Source: Agapanthus africanus (taxonomy: Eukaryota; Streptophyta; Magnoliopsida; Asparagales; Amaryllidaceae). Taken from it: a DNA stretch of 64,000 nucleotides. Below, piece by piece: positions 9,846-18,985 of this stretch; position 1 is the stretch's first letter; each line of letters begins with the position of its first letter. The translations under genes were made by a program, and so were the position numbers. The stretch lies in assembly GCA_030015575.1 (NCBI GenBank), contig JASDDO010000024.1:38774114-38838113 (forward strand), given 5' to 3'. The notes below the pieces were generated by a model that was given only the letters and a program-made list of their open reading frames with translations, searched no databases and had not been told where the DNA came from.

Positions 9846-11075
9846 CTACTGCTGCTCCTGCGCCTTGGTCACTGACCTCGTGTGCGGTCTATGACCTGTT
9901 GACATGCGGCTATCTTCTTTTCCCGATGCCATGTAAACCGTATGAACTATTATGCCCTCTGACTTGGGACGTTTAGATTCACCATTTTTAACTTTTGCCG
10001 CTGACACGGGAGTTTTCTCTGGCCTTCTTCTTTTGTGGGCCGTTGAGGTGGAAGGGGCCATTGCAGTGGGCACCCTACCGATCATTGTCCTCTGCTGTTT
10101 AATTGGACGGTCTTTTTCTTTCTGCACCTTCATCTTCTTTCGTTGACGGGAGTGATCCGTGTCGATCACGGAGTCTTGAACCCTCCTCCAAACTTTATAA
10201 ATTCTTGAGGACAGCCGTTGAGGGGGCTGTTCTCGTTTCGTTTCTGGAACTCTCTCCGCAGGTGGAGGAGATCTCTTCAGTGTAGCGGTTGGAGAGTTCT
10301 TCCGTACCCTCCTCAGCAGTTCAAAGCTGTTCCCAGTTGGAACAACAGCGTTGACTTCCACTACTGGAGCCGGTGGAGTTAGCCCTGAGGGGGAGTTGCC
10401 CCCTGCCTTCCTCACTCGTTGCCAATGGCGACGTCGAGCACGACGAGCCGTTGGGACTGGCTCAGAGATAGAGATAGCTTCTTTTTGCCCCCTGTCTGAA
10501 TGAGGCACCGCCGGTGTTAACCTTTTAAAAACTGAGGTTGTTCCTTGCGGGGTAATATCCAATCTGTCAAAGACAGATCTTCGTGCAGGAGCAGGAGCAG
10601 GAGCAGGAATCATCAGTCTTGAAAAGACTGACTCTTTGGCGGGAGAAGCCGCCTTAACGACTTCCGGAACAGCGGCCGTTGCCCTCTTTGGGACAGCCAA
10701 TTTAAAGTTCTGATTTAGCATGGTGAAAACAGAGGCGGTCGATTTGGTAGCGGGCGACCCGTTGACAGGGGCCGTCGTGGCAGTGAGCCGGTCGAAGACC
10801 GACTTCTTGTTCACTTCCGGTGCAGGTATCGGCATAGAGAAGCTTGTAGGTGGGACCATGGTCCCGAAAAACAGGCCGGTGTTGGCCTGGGTCACCTGTT
10901 CTACCGGCAGAGGGAGGAAAGAGGCCGCTTGGGACCCATATGCTACACCTCTAGGTGAGGTGGAGCGTCCGTTGCAGTGGCACTTCGCGCAGTTGGTGCA
11001 GTTAGAATCCATGGATGCTTGAATTCTGCGCCAGACAAAAGACCAAATCTTAGTAACTTGGAAATCCAAAGGCAA
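9846..11075 (-). CDS. Extra ORF upstream of gag in the Tat element
   Basis: This 409-codon ORF lies between the primer-binding site and gag, in the same frame as gag. Its function is unknown. The N-terminus has a cysteine cluster, CTNCAKCHC, preceded by WSFVWRRIQAS. The body carries about five copies of a short SVFxRL-type motif (KSVFDRLT, ESVFSRLM, RSVFDRLD, TSVFKRLT and a degenerate ASVFTMLN) separated by Ala/Pro-rich linkers. The C-terminal third is very basic (RRARRRHWQRVRK and further Lys/Arg runs), suggesting nucleic-acid binding or nuclear targeting, which is an inference. Tat/Ogre elements are known to carry an ORF before gag. Only about 65 bp separate this ORF from the primer-binding site. 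The start at 11,075 is the first Met of the open frame and a later Met (MDSNCTNC) is possible. Confidence 0.75.
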   Translation of the reverse strand: MPLDFQVTKIWSFVWRRIQASMDSNCTNCAKCHCNGRSTSPRGVAYGSQAASFLPLPVEQVTQANTGLFFGTMVPPTSFSMPIPAPEVNKKSVFDRLTATTAPVNGSPATKSTASVFTMLNQNFKLAVPKRATAAVPEVVKAASPAKESVFSRLMIPAPAPAPARRSVFDRLDITPQGTTSVFKRLTPAVPHSDRGQKEAISISEPVPTARRARRRHWQRVRKAGGNSPSGLTPPAPVVEVNAVVPTGNSFELLRRVRKNSPTATLKRSPPPAERVPETKREQPPQRLSSRIYKVWRRVQDSVIDTDHSRQRKKMKVQKEKDRPIKQQRTMIGRVPTAMAPSTSTAHKRRRPEKTPVSAAKVKNGESKRPKSEGIIVHTVYMASGKEDSRMSTGHRPHTRSVTKAQEQQ

Positions 11076-11140
11076 CCGTTAACAAACCGCGATTGGTTCG
11101 CGAAGACGACACACGAAGTGTGGAGTGGAAAGAGGAAAAG

Positions 11141-11158
11141 GTCCCAACGGGCGTGCCA
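11141..11158 (-). other. Primer-binding site of the Tat element
   Basis: On the minus strand the sequence reads TGGCACGCCCGTTGGGAC and begins 5 bases after the LTR end (…GGGGAACA, spacer GATTC). The TGG start is complementary to a tRNA CCA tail. A spacer of this kind and a TGGCACGCCC core resemble what I recall for other plant Tat elements. I do not assign the tRNA. Confidence 0.75.
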
Positions 11159-11919
11159 GAATCTGTTCCCCTCCGAACGGCGGCGCAGACTTGGGCGTCT
11201 AGGCCTGAGATTCGGGGCAGATGCTATGTGGTTTTATCCGTCTACCTCTCCGAAGATGCCAAGTTGATTTATGGCACCGTGTATCGGAGGTTTAGACGGA
11301 TGCGGCCGATGTAGCAGACTTCGTCAGATTCCCCCTCAGGGTGAGGGGTTTTTGATTGTGGGGACGCTCTTCCCTGCAGGCGCAAGCCCCTGCAGTTAAT
11401 TGCGCTACCGCATCGCGGTAACAACTTTCTCCTTCTCCAGAATTTCACTTCGTGTCGTGTGTGTTTGTTTTATTTGTGGTTGCCCGTGGATTGTATACGG
11501 AGACTGAGTAATGCCGTCGCCCGTAGGACGTGGATTAGTCCAAATCCGTATTTACTTAGATTTGGGTTTGGTGTTTTTAGTTTAAGGATGCATTAGTCGC
11601 GTTGCGGCTAAGATCAACTTAAACGTTCGTCAAGGATACGTTAGTCCTGTTTTGGACTAAGATCAACTTGACGTGATGATTCATTTAATATATGGCCGTC
11701 AGGACTCGTCACCTCTCTGACGTCGTTGAAGGATTACAACGACAGGTGTCAGAGGAGTTCAGAGATGTACCCTTGAGCCGAAGTTGATTTGGAGTTTTAT
11801 CATTCATTTTAAATGTCTAAGGATACGTTAGCCGTATTTGGGGCTAAGATCAACTTAAACGGGACCGTTTAGATCCGGCAAAAGAGCATTTGGAGGCTCT
11901 ATTGTTCCAGTTTAGGGAC

Positions 11920-12126
11920 GTAGTGGTCCATTTTCCAGTTTAGGGACGTGATGGTCCATCGCCAGTTTAGGGACGTGATGGTCCATATTCCAGTTTAGGG
12001 ACGTGGTGGTCCGATATTAGTTTAAGAACGTGGTGGTCCGATATTAGTTTAAGGACGTCTCGCTCCGATATTAGTTTAAGGACGTCTCGGTCCGATATTA
12101 GTTTAAGGACGTCTTGGTCCGATATT
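11920..12126. repeat. 28-bp tandem repeat, about eight copies, in the Tat LTR
   Basis: Units of the form AGTTTAgGGACGTgGTGGTCC repeat head to tail. Two subtypes are seen: GTAGTG/GTGATG on the left and GTCTCG on the right. Each unit keeps a GGAC…GTCC inverted pair. Three related units occur beside pol at about 1,575-1,665. Confidence 0.85.
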
Positions 12127-12554
12127 GATATGTGGTTGTCGGGACCCGTCACCTCTCTGACGAAGTTGAAGGATTACAACGACATGTGTCAGAGGAGTTC
12201 AGAGATGTACCCTTGAACCCGTAGTAAATTGACTTAAGAGAGCAATCTTGCTCAGTCAATTTAATTTAAGGACTTATGGCCAAAATTGGGCTAAGTCCAG
12301 TTTCAACATTTTTTTGTCTTTGGCCTGTGCTAGGGCTTTACCCCCTTTTTAGTAATACACTGCATTACTCTTGTTCTGATTGGGCTTTGCCCTTTTATAA
12401 ATGATGCAGAGCATCTATTTTTTTGTTTGGGCTTTGCCCTTCCCCCTTTTTTTTAAAAATGCATAGCATTTTTATCAGGCCTGTTAGACCTTTTAATTGG
12501 GCTCTGTCCCTTTTCTTTAATAATGCAGAGCATTAAATACTCTGATAGTGCCCC

Positions 12555-12756
12555 CACGTGGCTTGTCAGGCGCTTTGCGCTAAGTATTGAGCGCAAACTC
12601 GTATGGTGATGACACGTGTCACGCTCTGGTGAGCGCAAACGCACTAGCGTAGTGCGCTACTGACACGTGGCGCGTCCTGGTGAGTTGCGCCAATTCCAGA
12701 GAGCAAAGCTCTATTTCAAGAGCGCGTAGCGCAAGTGGTTCTATATCTGACACGTG
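12555..12756. promoter_or_regulatory. Second G-box cluster, in the transcribed part of the LTR
   Basis: CACGTG cores are at 12,555, 12,613, 12,664 and 12,751, again mostly as GACACGTGG/T within GCGC-rich sequence. They lie downstream of the predicted transcription start, so a promoter role is less certain than for the U3 cluster. Confidence 0.45.
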
Positions 12757-13189
12757 GCGCTCTCTTAAGAGCGCAACGGCGCAGTTTGTAAGTGCAGAGC
12801 ACTAAGAATCTTTTAGATTCAAGAACAGAAGTGCAAAGCACTGTTTAATTTCTTGATCTAAATTTAGATCAAAGAAAAATAATAAATTTTTTTTTCTTTT
12901 TTGTTTCAAGAACCAGAGGTTCATAAAAGTGCAAAGCACTATATTTTTTTTTATTTTATTGTTTTCTTGTTTTAAAGAACCAGAGGTTCATAAGAAGTGC
13001 AAAGCACTGTTTTTTTTTATGTAAAGATCATTGATCTTGTTTTTAGATCAATGATCTATTAGAAGAAATTTCTTCTATTTTATGAAGGTTCTTTACCTTT
13101 TTCTTGGAATTTTCTCAGAGTTCTCTCTGTTTGAAGCTCTTGAATTTTTTCAAGAAAATGTTGATGATTTGAATTGAGGCCTAGGGTCC

Positions 13190-13197
13190 TTTTTATA
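13190..13197 (-). promoter_or_regulatory. Probable TATA box of the Tat 5' LTR
   Basis: The minus strand reads CACTATAAAAAGGACC. It is placed to drive element transcription toward gag and pol. Transcription would be expected to begin roughly 25-35 bases downstream, near 13,160, which is inferred from the usual plant spacing. Confidence 0.6.
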
Positions 13198-13383
13198 GTG
13201 CCCATAAATTAGTTAAATTTGTTAAAGAGATCCTTCTGTGAGTGATTTGGGGAATTTTCCCCACCGTTGGATCTTTGATCCAAGGGTTTCTGCTTTGCAG
13301 AAGAAAATCTTCTTGTTTTAACAAGAACAGAAAAGATTTCTTAGAAATTTAATTCTGTTTGGCGCAGATGCCCCAGCGCGTGA

Positions 13384-13534
13384 CACGTGTCGCGCAGCGC
13401 ATCTGCGCTGACACATGTCGCGCAGCGCAGAGCGCAGCGCAACTGCGCTAGCGCATCTGCGCTGACACGTGTCGCGCAGCGCAGAGCGCATCTGCGCTGA
13501 CACGTGTCGCGCAGCGCATCTGCGCTGACACGTG
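13384..13534. promoter_or_regulatory. G-box array in U3 upstream of the TATA box
   Basis: Perfect CACGTG cores occur at 13,384, 13,466, 13,501 and 13,529, with a CACATG variant at 13,412. Each is embedded in GCTGACACGTGTCGCGCAGC-type repeats. CACGTG is the binding core for plant bZIP and bHLH factors (established). The array lies about 190-340 bp upstream of the TATA box in element sense. Confidence 0.6.
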
Positions 13535-13732
13535 TTGCGCAGCGCAGTGCTTGCGCAGCTGAAGCGTTGCTTCATTAAAATAGAGCTTTGCTCTGATTGG
13601 GCGTGCCTTCTTGGACGCTGCGCTGACGTATCAGCGCTTGACATATGGCGCATTGCGCCCAAGATTTGAAGCGTTGCTTCAAAATTTTGAATTTTGAATT
13701 TCAACAGAGCTTTGCTCTGATTGGGCGAAACA

Positions 13733-13971
13733 GGGGAGGGTAATACGGTCGCTGCGTCGGAGGAGGGTAATATGCCAGCTGCGACGGCCATGGACCCTAT
13801 GCTGACCACGGTTGCGAAGGCGGAACGTATTGTTATGAGAATTGTTCCAACCACGCCTCCATTCGAGCTCTCCAAGCCGCTTCATCTTCCGCCCTCTTCT
13901 TATCTGCTTCATCCCTACTCCTGAACCGCTTCTCTAGCTCGTTGATCCGTTGTGCCTCAGCCGTTTGTTGG
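13733..13971 (-). pseudogene. C-terminal coding fragment of the CACTA transposase (coiled coil)
   Basis: On the minus strand this reads as a charged, probably coiled-coil stretch (QQTAEAQRINELEKRF, then DEADKKRAEDEAAWRARMEA), followed by Tyr/Pro-rich sequence in another frame. It is the continuation of the CACTA gene across the solo LTR: the sequence on both sides of 13,972-17,054 joins when the solo LTR and one GTTGG copy are removed. Coiled-coil tails ending in low-complexity sequence are usual at the end of plant En/Spm transposase genes. On the left it is cut by the Tat element at 13,732. The frame stops shortly after EAWLEQFS. The assignment to the same gene rests on context and is moderately secure. 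Confidence 0.55.
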
Positions 13972-16900
13972 TGTCACGTCCCGCTTCCCAGAGTGCGCTA
14001 AGATAGGCACGTGACAGAGCCAACTATACTACCTGTGGCTAGGAAATATCCCTCCACAGTCACATTATGGCTATCTATAGATATCAAGAACAGGAAAAAT
14101 AAAAGAAACTATCTAGTATATGTCCATGAGCCAGAAATAACGAGTCAAGAAATAATACGCGGAAGCAATAAATTCAAGTAACAATAACAATCTGGAAAGT
14201 ACGTCCCAAAATACGGGCTCACATCAGGAATGAAAATGCGAAATAAAACTAAACTAACTAGCTACTAACATGATTTTCACTGCTCGGCTTGGTCAAAATA
14301 CTCCTGAACTGCCTGCGACAGGGATGGAGGATCTGGGCCATGCAAAACCCAGACGTCAGTGCGTCATGATATCAAACAATAATATAAGCAATCAGGATGT
14401 AACGAGATATGCAGGCAGGAATCATAAATAGTAACAAGTCAACAGGAATGTATAATAGTGAAGTATATCAGTATGTGTGACGTGCAGTGCTCAATCTAAG
14501 TTGTGCTACCGGGTTATCTTATTCTAAAGTTTGTTTGAAATCAATTAATGTAATCCTCCATGTAACTCAAAGAATATGTCCCGTTACCCCCCGGGACCAC
14601 GGATCAGGAATATGTGAACCAAGAGTGATTCTGTCCCGTTACCCCCCGGAACCACGGATCAAGATGTAAGAGTCACGAATGGTTCTGTCCCGTTACCCCC
14701 CGGGACCACGGATCAAGTAATACCCTTTTAAGTTACACTTTAGTTTACAATTTTGATTTCCCCATACCCCCAAGGTTATGTGTTCAAATCAGGTATTGAT
14801 AATCTGGAGCTAATGTCAACACAGGATCAAGCAGGTACATGTTTGTCTAAATAGACAACAGGATGTGTCCGTAGGTACAACATGTTAAGATTATCGGCAT
14901 TAGTAACAAGATCAGATATCAAGTCAAGTATTGGTATATCAGTTCATGACAGGTAGTGCACATGTGTCAAGCGGATGCTCATAATAAAACTGTAGCAAGT
15001 ACGGATGCAAAAATAAAAGCATGGATGCACAATTATTTATCAGGGGTTACGTCATGACTATGTAGGATGCATAATATCAAGCATGAGGTGCTAATAAAAC
15101 AATAATATGGATTAATATAATCTGTATATGCAACTGGATATAAAGAATTAATGGTATGGGTACACAATAAAACATGGATGTATAACTAACTATTAGGGAT
15201 TGCAACTATAGCTCCATTACTATGTAGGATACACATTATCTAGAATGGGGTGTCACTATAACAATAATATGTAACAATGTGACATGGTATGCGAATAGAT
15301 ATAAGATTAATGGTATGGATGCACAATTATCGATTAGGGTTATATTTACAGTTCCAAGACTAAATGGGATGCACATTATTAAGTATGGGGTGTTACTATA
15401 ATAATAACATGAATTAATATGATCTATAGATGCAGTTATATATATTTTAAATGATATGGATACAAACGGGTATCCGAAAACAGTAAAATGATAACAAGGG
15501 ATGTACAATACACTAAACAGTAAATATTATTATTAATATGGATGTAAAATATATCATAGCATGTAGCAAGATAAACTTGCCTCGATCGAATCACACGACG
15601 GATACGCACGGCACGTCCGACGTCGGTAAATCATCGCAACGCACACGCGGCACGCGGGACGGGTCTAGGCAAGGCGAGAGGGTGATCACGCAGGTAAGGT
15701 ACGTTCACTGGATCGTCGGATCGGCAGCGTCGACACAACTCTGGCGATCGCTGGAAAAGATCAAGAATCAAGAAAAGAAAAAGATGAAGAAGAAGAAGAA
15801 GAAGAAAAAGAAGAAGGGGTTAGTGCTCACTGGGGTTGGTGCTCAGGAAACAGAAGAGAGGTGAGGGCAACGATGGGATCAACAGAGCTCCGACGAGGGT
15901 GCAGGGTGCCCGGGTGAGGGGTTGCGGGTGTTAAAGAGTGTGCAGGGTTTTAACAGAGAAGAGAAGAAACGAAGGAGGAAAAGAGGTGGTGAAGGTGTTG
16001 ATGAGATGAGGGTCTTCGGCGGTGGAGATCGGCGATGTGAGGAGCTAGGGTTTGGGTGTGCAGGGTTCTGTGGGTTAGGGTTGGTATGTGCAGGCTTTCG
16101 GGAAAGGAGGAAGAAGAAGAAGATGATGACGAGGAGGAGGAGGAGAAGAGGATGGAGATAAGGGTTGAGTTTTGAGGATGCATAGGAGTTTGGTTAGGGT
16201 TTCGTTGTATGGGTTCTCGTGGGCGCTCGGGGGTTTTTAAAGAGAAGAAGAGAGAAAGAAGAGAAGGAAGGTGACGAGGGTGACCAGAGTCCAGGAGCGA
16301 ACAATGTTCGCGAGAGGAGAGAGAGAGGCGTTGGAGAGGAGAGAGAAAGGGAGAGGGAGAGAGTGGGGAGAGAGAGAGTGCTGTAGGAGAGAGAAAGAAA
16401 TGAAGGGAGAGAGTGAGATTGTTATTAAGTTAAGATTTTAATTTTAAAAAAATATGTTTAGTTATTAAAATTTAAACTGTGTTAATAATAATTAAAATAT
16501 TATATTAATAAAATTTGATTTTCTGGTAAATACAAATTTAGTCCAAAACACGTCCGGATCGGGTCTAAAAATTTAGTTTCAAAATATAAAAAATACACAT
16601 GTCGACCAAAATTAAAATTGGATATCCGGATAACAAAAATGCATTCCCCCAAGAACGGATGCACGTACGTGTGCGTAGCCATCAAAATAAGTCCGTTTCA
16701 CTGAACGGGACGAGAACAAGATGCGCAGATGCTACCACAGGGTCAGGAGTATCATGCAGGCCATGCAATGTATTTTTAAAATATTTTATGTGACTTTAAA
16801 TATTATATTTAAAAATGCAGATGCCAGATAAATGCCAATATGCAGTATGTAAATATGGAAGTGCACGAGTCCTCGTAATAAGTCAGGATAAATTATAAAC

Positions 16901-17054
16901 ATGAATCAAGAGAGGTTTCAAGCATGCGGGTCTGGTCGGATGCAATACAAATGTCAAATACACTATTCGCACCGAAAACACAGTAAATCAGGAAAATACC
17001 ATAAATAAAGAAATATTTGAAACAGAACTGGTATAAATGAACCAGGGTGTTACA
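13972..17054 (-). mobile_element. Solo LTR, Ty3/Gypsy (Tekay/Del-like), 3,083 bp
   Basis: The minus-strand sequence begins TGTAACACCCTGGTTC and ends GGAAGCGGGACGTGACA, the terminal pattern of Tekay/Del-type chromovirus LTRs. A perfect 5-bp target duplication GTTGG flanks it (13,967-13,971 and 17,055-17,059). There is no internal domain, so it is a solo LTR left by LTR-LTR recombination. Internal structure: three tandem copies of a CCCGTTACCCCCCGGGACCA unit at about 14,578-14,715, an approximately 150-bp tandem unit at about 15,026-15,460, a GAA-rich tract at 15,770-15,817 and a GA-rich tract at 16,215-16,410. A partial relative lies at 55,777-58,475. Confidence 0.92.
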
Positions 17055-18775
17055 GTTGGTTGGAGCGAGCGGTTGGCGAACTTGAAGTTCTTCCGGAACT
17101 GGACCGCAAAAGGCTAACGGGACCACCGAATAGGGGAATACGACCGTGTCCTCTCGACTGAGAAAAAACTGCTCTATAATAGATACCTCGGCCTCTGTAG
17201 GAAGAGGATCGTCGGCTGGATATTCGGGATTTGATTCTCGATAGTTCCTTTCCGTCTTCTCGAAATTCTCCTTCGATAAATAAAATAATAATTAATTTTC
17301 TTTACGAAGTTAACAAGTGTAATTAATTTACTTAAAAGAATTTAAAAATGAAAGTTTACCACATGTTGAGTGGCTATATCCATCTTTTTTTCTGGCATGT
17401 CCTCTCTCATATGCAATGCCTCCCAAGTCTCAGGGAGGTCCGGCTTTTTCCCAGCCTTTTCCTGTAACGGATATTTGATTTATTAATACGTGAAGATATG
17501 TAACGTAGAATTAAAAAATCGAACATTTGTGTAATTAAAGATAAACTAATCAAAGTAGTCTTATACTGATCAGCAGGAACCGATCCACTATAATATTCAT
17601 CCGTGGTTTTCCCTCGGTTCTGCGCATTCCTTTCTGATACTTCCTGCTTATTCAGAAGATAATATATCTCAATGTAAATTAATTTAAATTCGGTATTCAA
17701 ATCAATTAAGTATATTTTTAATTACTTTTGTCTCAGATGTTTTCCAATACAATAGGAGAAACGCAAACTGATCTCTAGGGATGATAGAGGGAAGAGCGGC
17801 AAAACGTTCTCAATCAACCGTAAATTTCTCTGACTGTTTGAATTATTTCTTCAATCTTTGATGCCATCTTTTGAATATTTGTGACATCTCATAGCGGACA
17901 TGCGTCTAATGTCCGTCTATATCGTCTTTTAAGATGAAATGTTTTTGTAATACAGATTAATAAATATATTATTTAATAAATTAATAACATATAACAGATA
18001 TGTATGTAATGTTGAAATTTGGTCAGTTAAGATATGTATTACCAAGAGTGAGCGCCAACTCCATACGTATGCTTCACATGGGTTATCTGCAAACGTGAAT
18101 CCCACATTCCAGAAGTACGTGTTGCGGACGAGAATATCGATATAACCATAAAAATGGGTAGCCTACATACCCGGTCCTACGGGCTTCCTACCTACCCATT
18201 GAAGAATTGCTCTTTTTTCTACGCATATCGTATTTCGCAATCTCGTTGGCACCGCCTCTTCTGTGGTGTTCAAATCGATCCAGATTATCCCCCGCAGCCC
18301 ATACCTCATTGATACTCGTGTCTGCTGTTTCTATCATCATATCGATTTGAGGACGAACAACAGCCCACCTCGTTAGTGCCTTTGCATTGTCCCCATCTCG
18401 ATGAGGTTTTTCATTTTGTAAATCGTGAAGAAGATGTAATGAGTGAATAAAATCATCAGTGACGGGATCTGAGAACACCCCAGGTTCTCTACTCAAGTTC
18501 GTGTACTGCTCATCTAGGTATGCATACGGATCATACTGCACTGATAGACCTGCATCCTCCTGATCAAATGTACCTACACATTTTAATTTATTATAATTAA
18601 TGCAATAGTTATATGAATAAAATAATTTGAACATGATTATTTAAAACTCGTAATATATTTAGGATCAGACTGTGTCGAAGAGAAAGTATCTCGATTTTTT
18701 TTCTTTCAAGAAAATGCTTTGGCAAATTTTCTAAATATGCCTTTTCTCCCCATCTGTTTCATGCAAGAGTAATGA
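17055..18775 (-). pseudogene. CACTA transposase gene, 3' exons
   Basis: Short coding stretches separated by AT-rich intron-like sequence lie on the minus strand in the order expected for the 3' part of a plant En/Spm transposase gene. About 18,680-18,770 reads like the RKFAKAF segment. About 18,190-18,570 is an acidic exon (residues DPYAYLDEQYTNLSREPG). About 17,550-17,640 carries KQEVSERNAQNRGKTTDEYY. About 17,365-17,460 carries EKAGKKPDLPETWEALHMRE, with AG and GT at its edges like splice sites. About 17,060-17,280 carries an acidic stretch then SRGHGRIPLFGG. These match the pattern of plant transposase tails: a basic segment, a KKxxxxPxxxExxE segment and a Gly-rich segment. I do not recognise a catalytic motif here. 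The exon limits are estimates. Confidence 0.6.
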
Positions 18776-18985
18776 CAGTACAAAATATATAATATGCATA
18801 AATCATTAAACTAAAAAATCAATTACAAGTGATTAGAACTGCATAGTTTTTCATATATCAATAACATGCAAGTGATTAGAAGTGTTTACAACTGCAAAGT
18901 TTATAATATATATAATTGATTACAAGTGTTTACAACTGCAAAGTTTATAACATATGTATATAAATTATTACAACCGCAAAAATTT

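Larger units (their letters stand above)
12340..13720. repeat. Dense run of short palindromes in the Tat LTR
   Basis: At least twenty-five short inverted repeats with arms of 5-12 bp, mostly with a 3-base centre (TTT, AAA, AGA, ATA, GTT), follow one another with different arm sequences. Examples are AAAAATGC-ATA-GCATTTTT at 12,455-12,473, GATCTAAATTTAGATC at 12,855-12,870, a 12-bp stem at 13,026-13,056, AGAAGAAATTTCTTCT at 13,061-13,076, GGGGAATTTTCCCC at 13,249-13,262, TTGGATC-TTT-GATCCAA at 13,267-13,283 and TTCTGC-TTT-GCAGAA at 13,288-13,302. Confidence 0.8.
1..13732 (-). mobile_element. Ty3/Gypsy retrotransposon, Tat lineage, running out of the window on the left
   Basis: Read on the minus strand the order is 5' LTR, primer-binding site, an extra ORF, gag, pol and a repeat-rich 3' UTR. 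The 3' LTR is not in the window. The pol carries a second RNase H-like domain after the normal RNase H, which is the hallmark of the Tat lineage (Ogre, Retand and relatives), and an ORF ahead of gag also fits that group. All three reading frames are open over their whole lengths, so the visible part looks whole with no obvious break. The right end (13,732) lies inside remnants of a CACTA transposon, so this element inserted after the CACTA. The candidate target duplication GGGGA at 13,733-13,737 cannot be confirmed without the other end. Age is inferred to be young from open frames only, since the LTR pair cannot be compared. Confidence 0.9.
11164..13732 (-). mobile_element. 5' LTR of the Tat element (2,569 bp)
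   Basis: In element sense the LTR starts TGTTTCGCCCAATC at 13,732 and ends GGGGAACA at 11,164, giving the expected TG…CA ends with a four-base TGTT/AACA inverted repeat. The primer-binding site follows directly. A TATA box at 13,190-13,197 divides it into a U3 of about 540 bp and a very long R-U5 of about 2 kb. It is packed with repeats: a 28-bp tandem array (11,920-12,126), a duplicated 90-bp block (11,692-11,783 and 12,128-12,222), G-box arrays and dozens of short palindromes. The right border is where CACTA-derived sequence resumes. Confidence 0.85.

Noticed and set aside
11920-12126. A CRISPR-like array
   Set aside because: The units are adjacent tandem repeats without unique spacers, within a plant LTR.
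13318-13875. A 185-codon minus-strand ORF
   Set aside because: It runs through the G-box repeat array (Ala/Arg/Cys-rich repeats) and across the Tat LTR end into CACTA-derived sequence, so it is not one gene.
15922-16183. Opposed ORFs rich in Arg/Lys and Ser
   Set aside because: They come from GA-rich low-complexity sequence inside the solo LTR.
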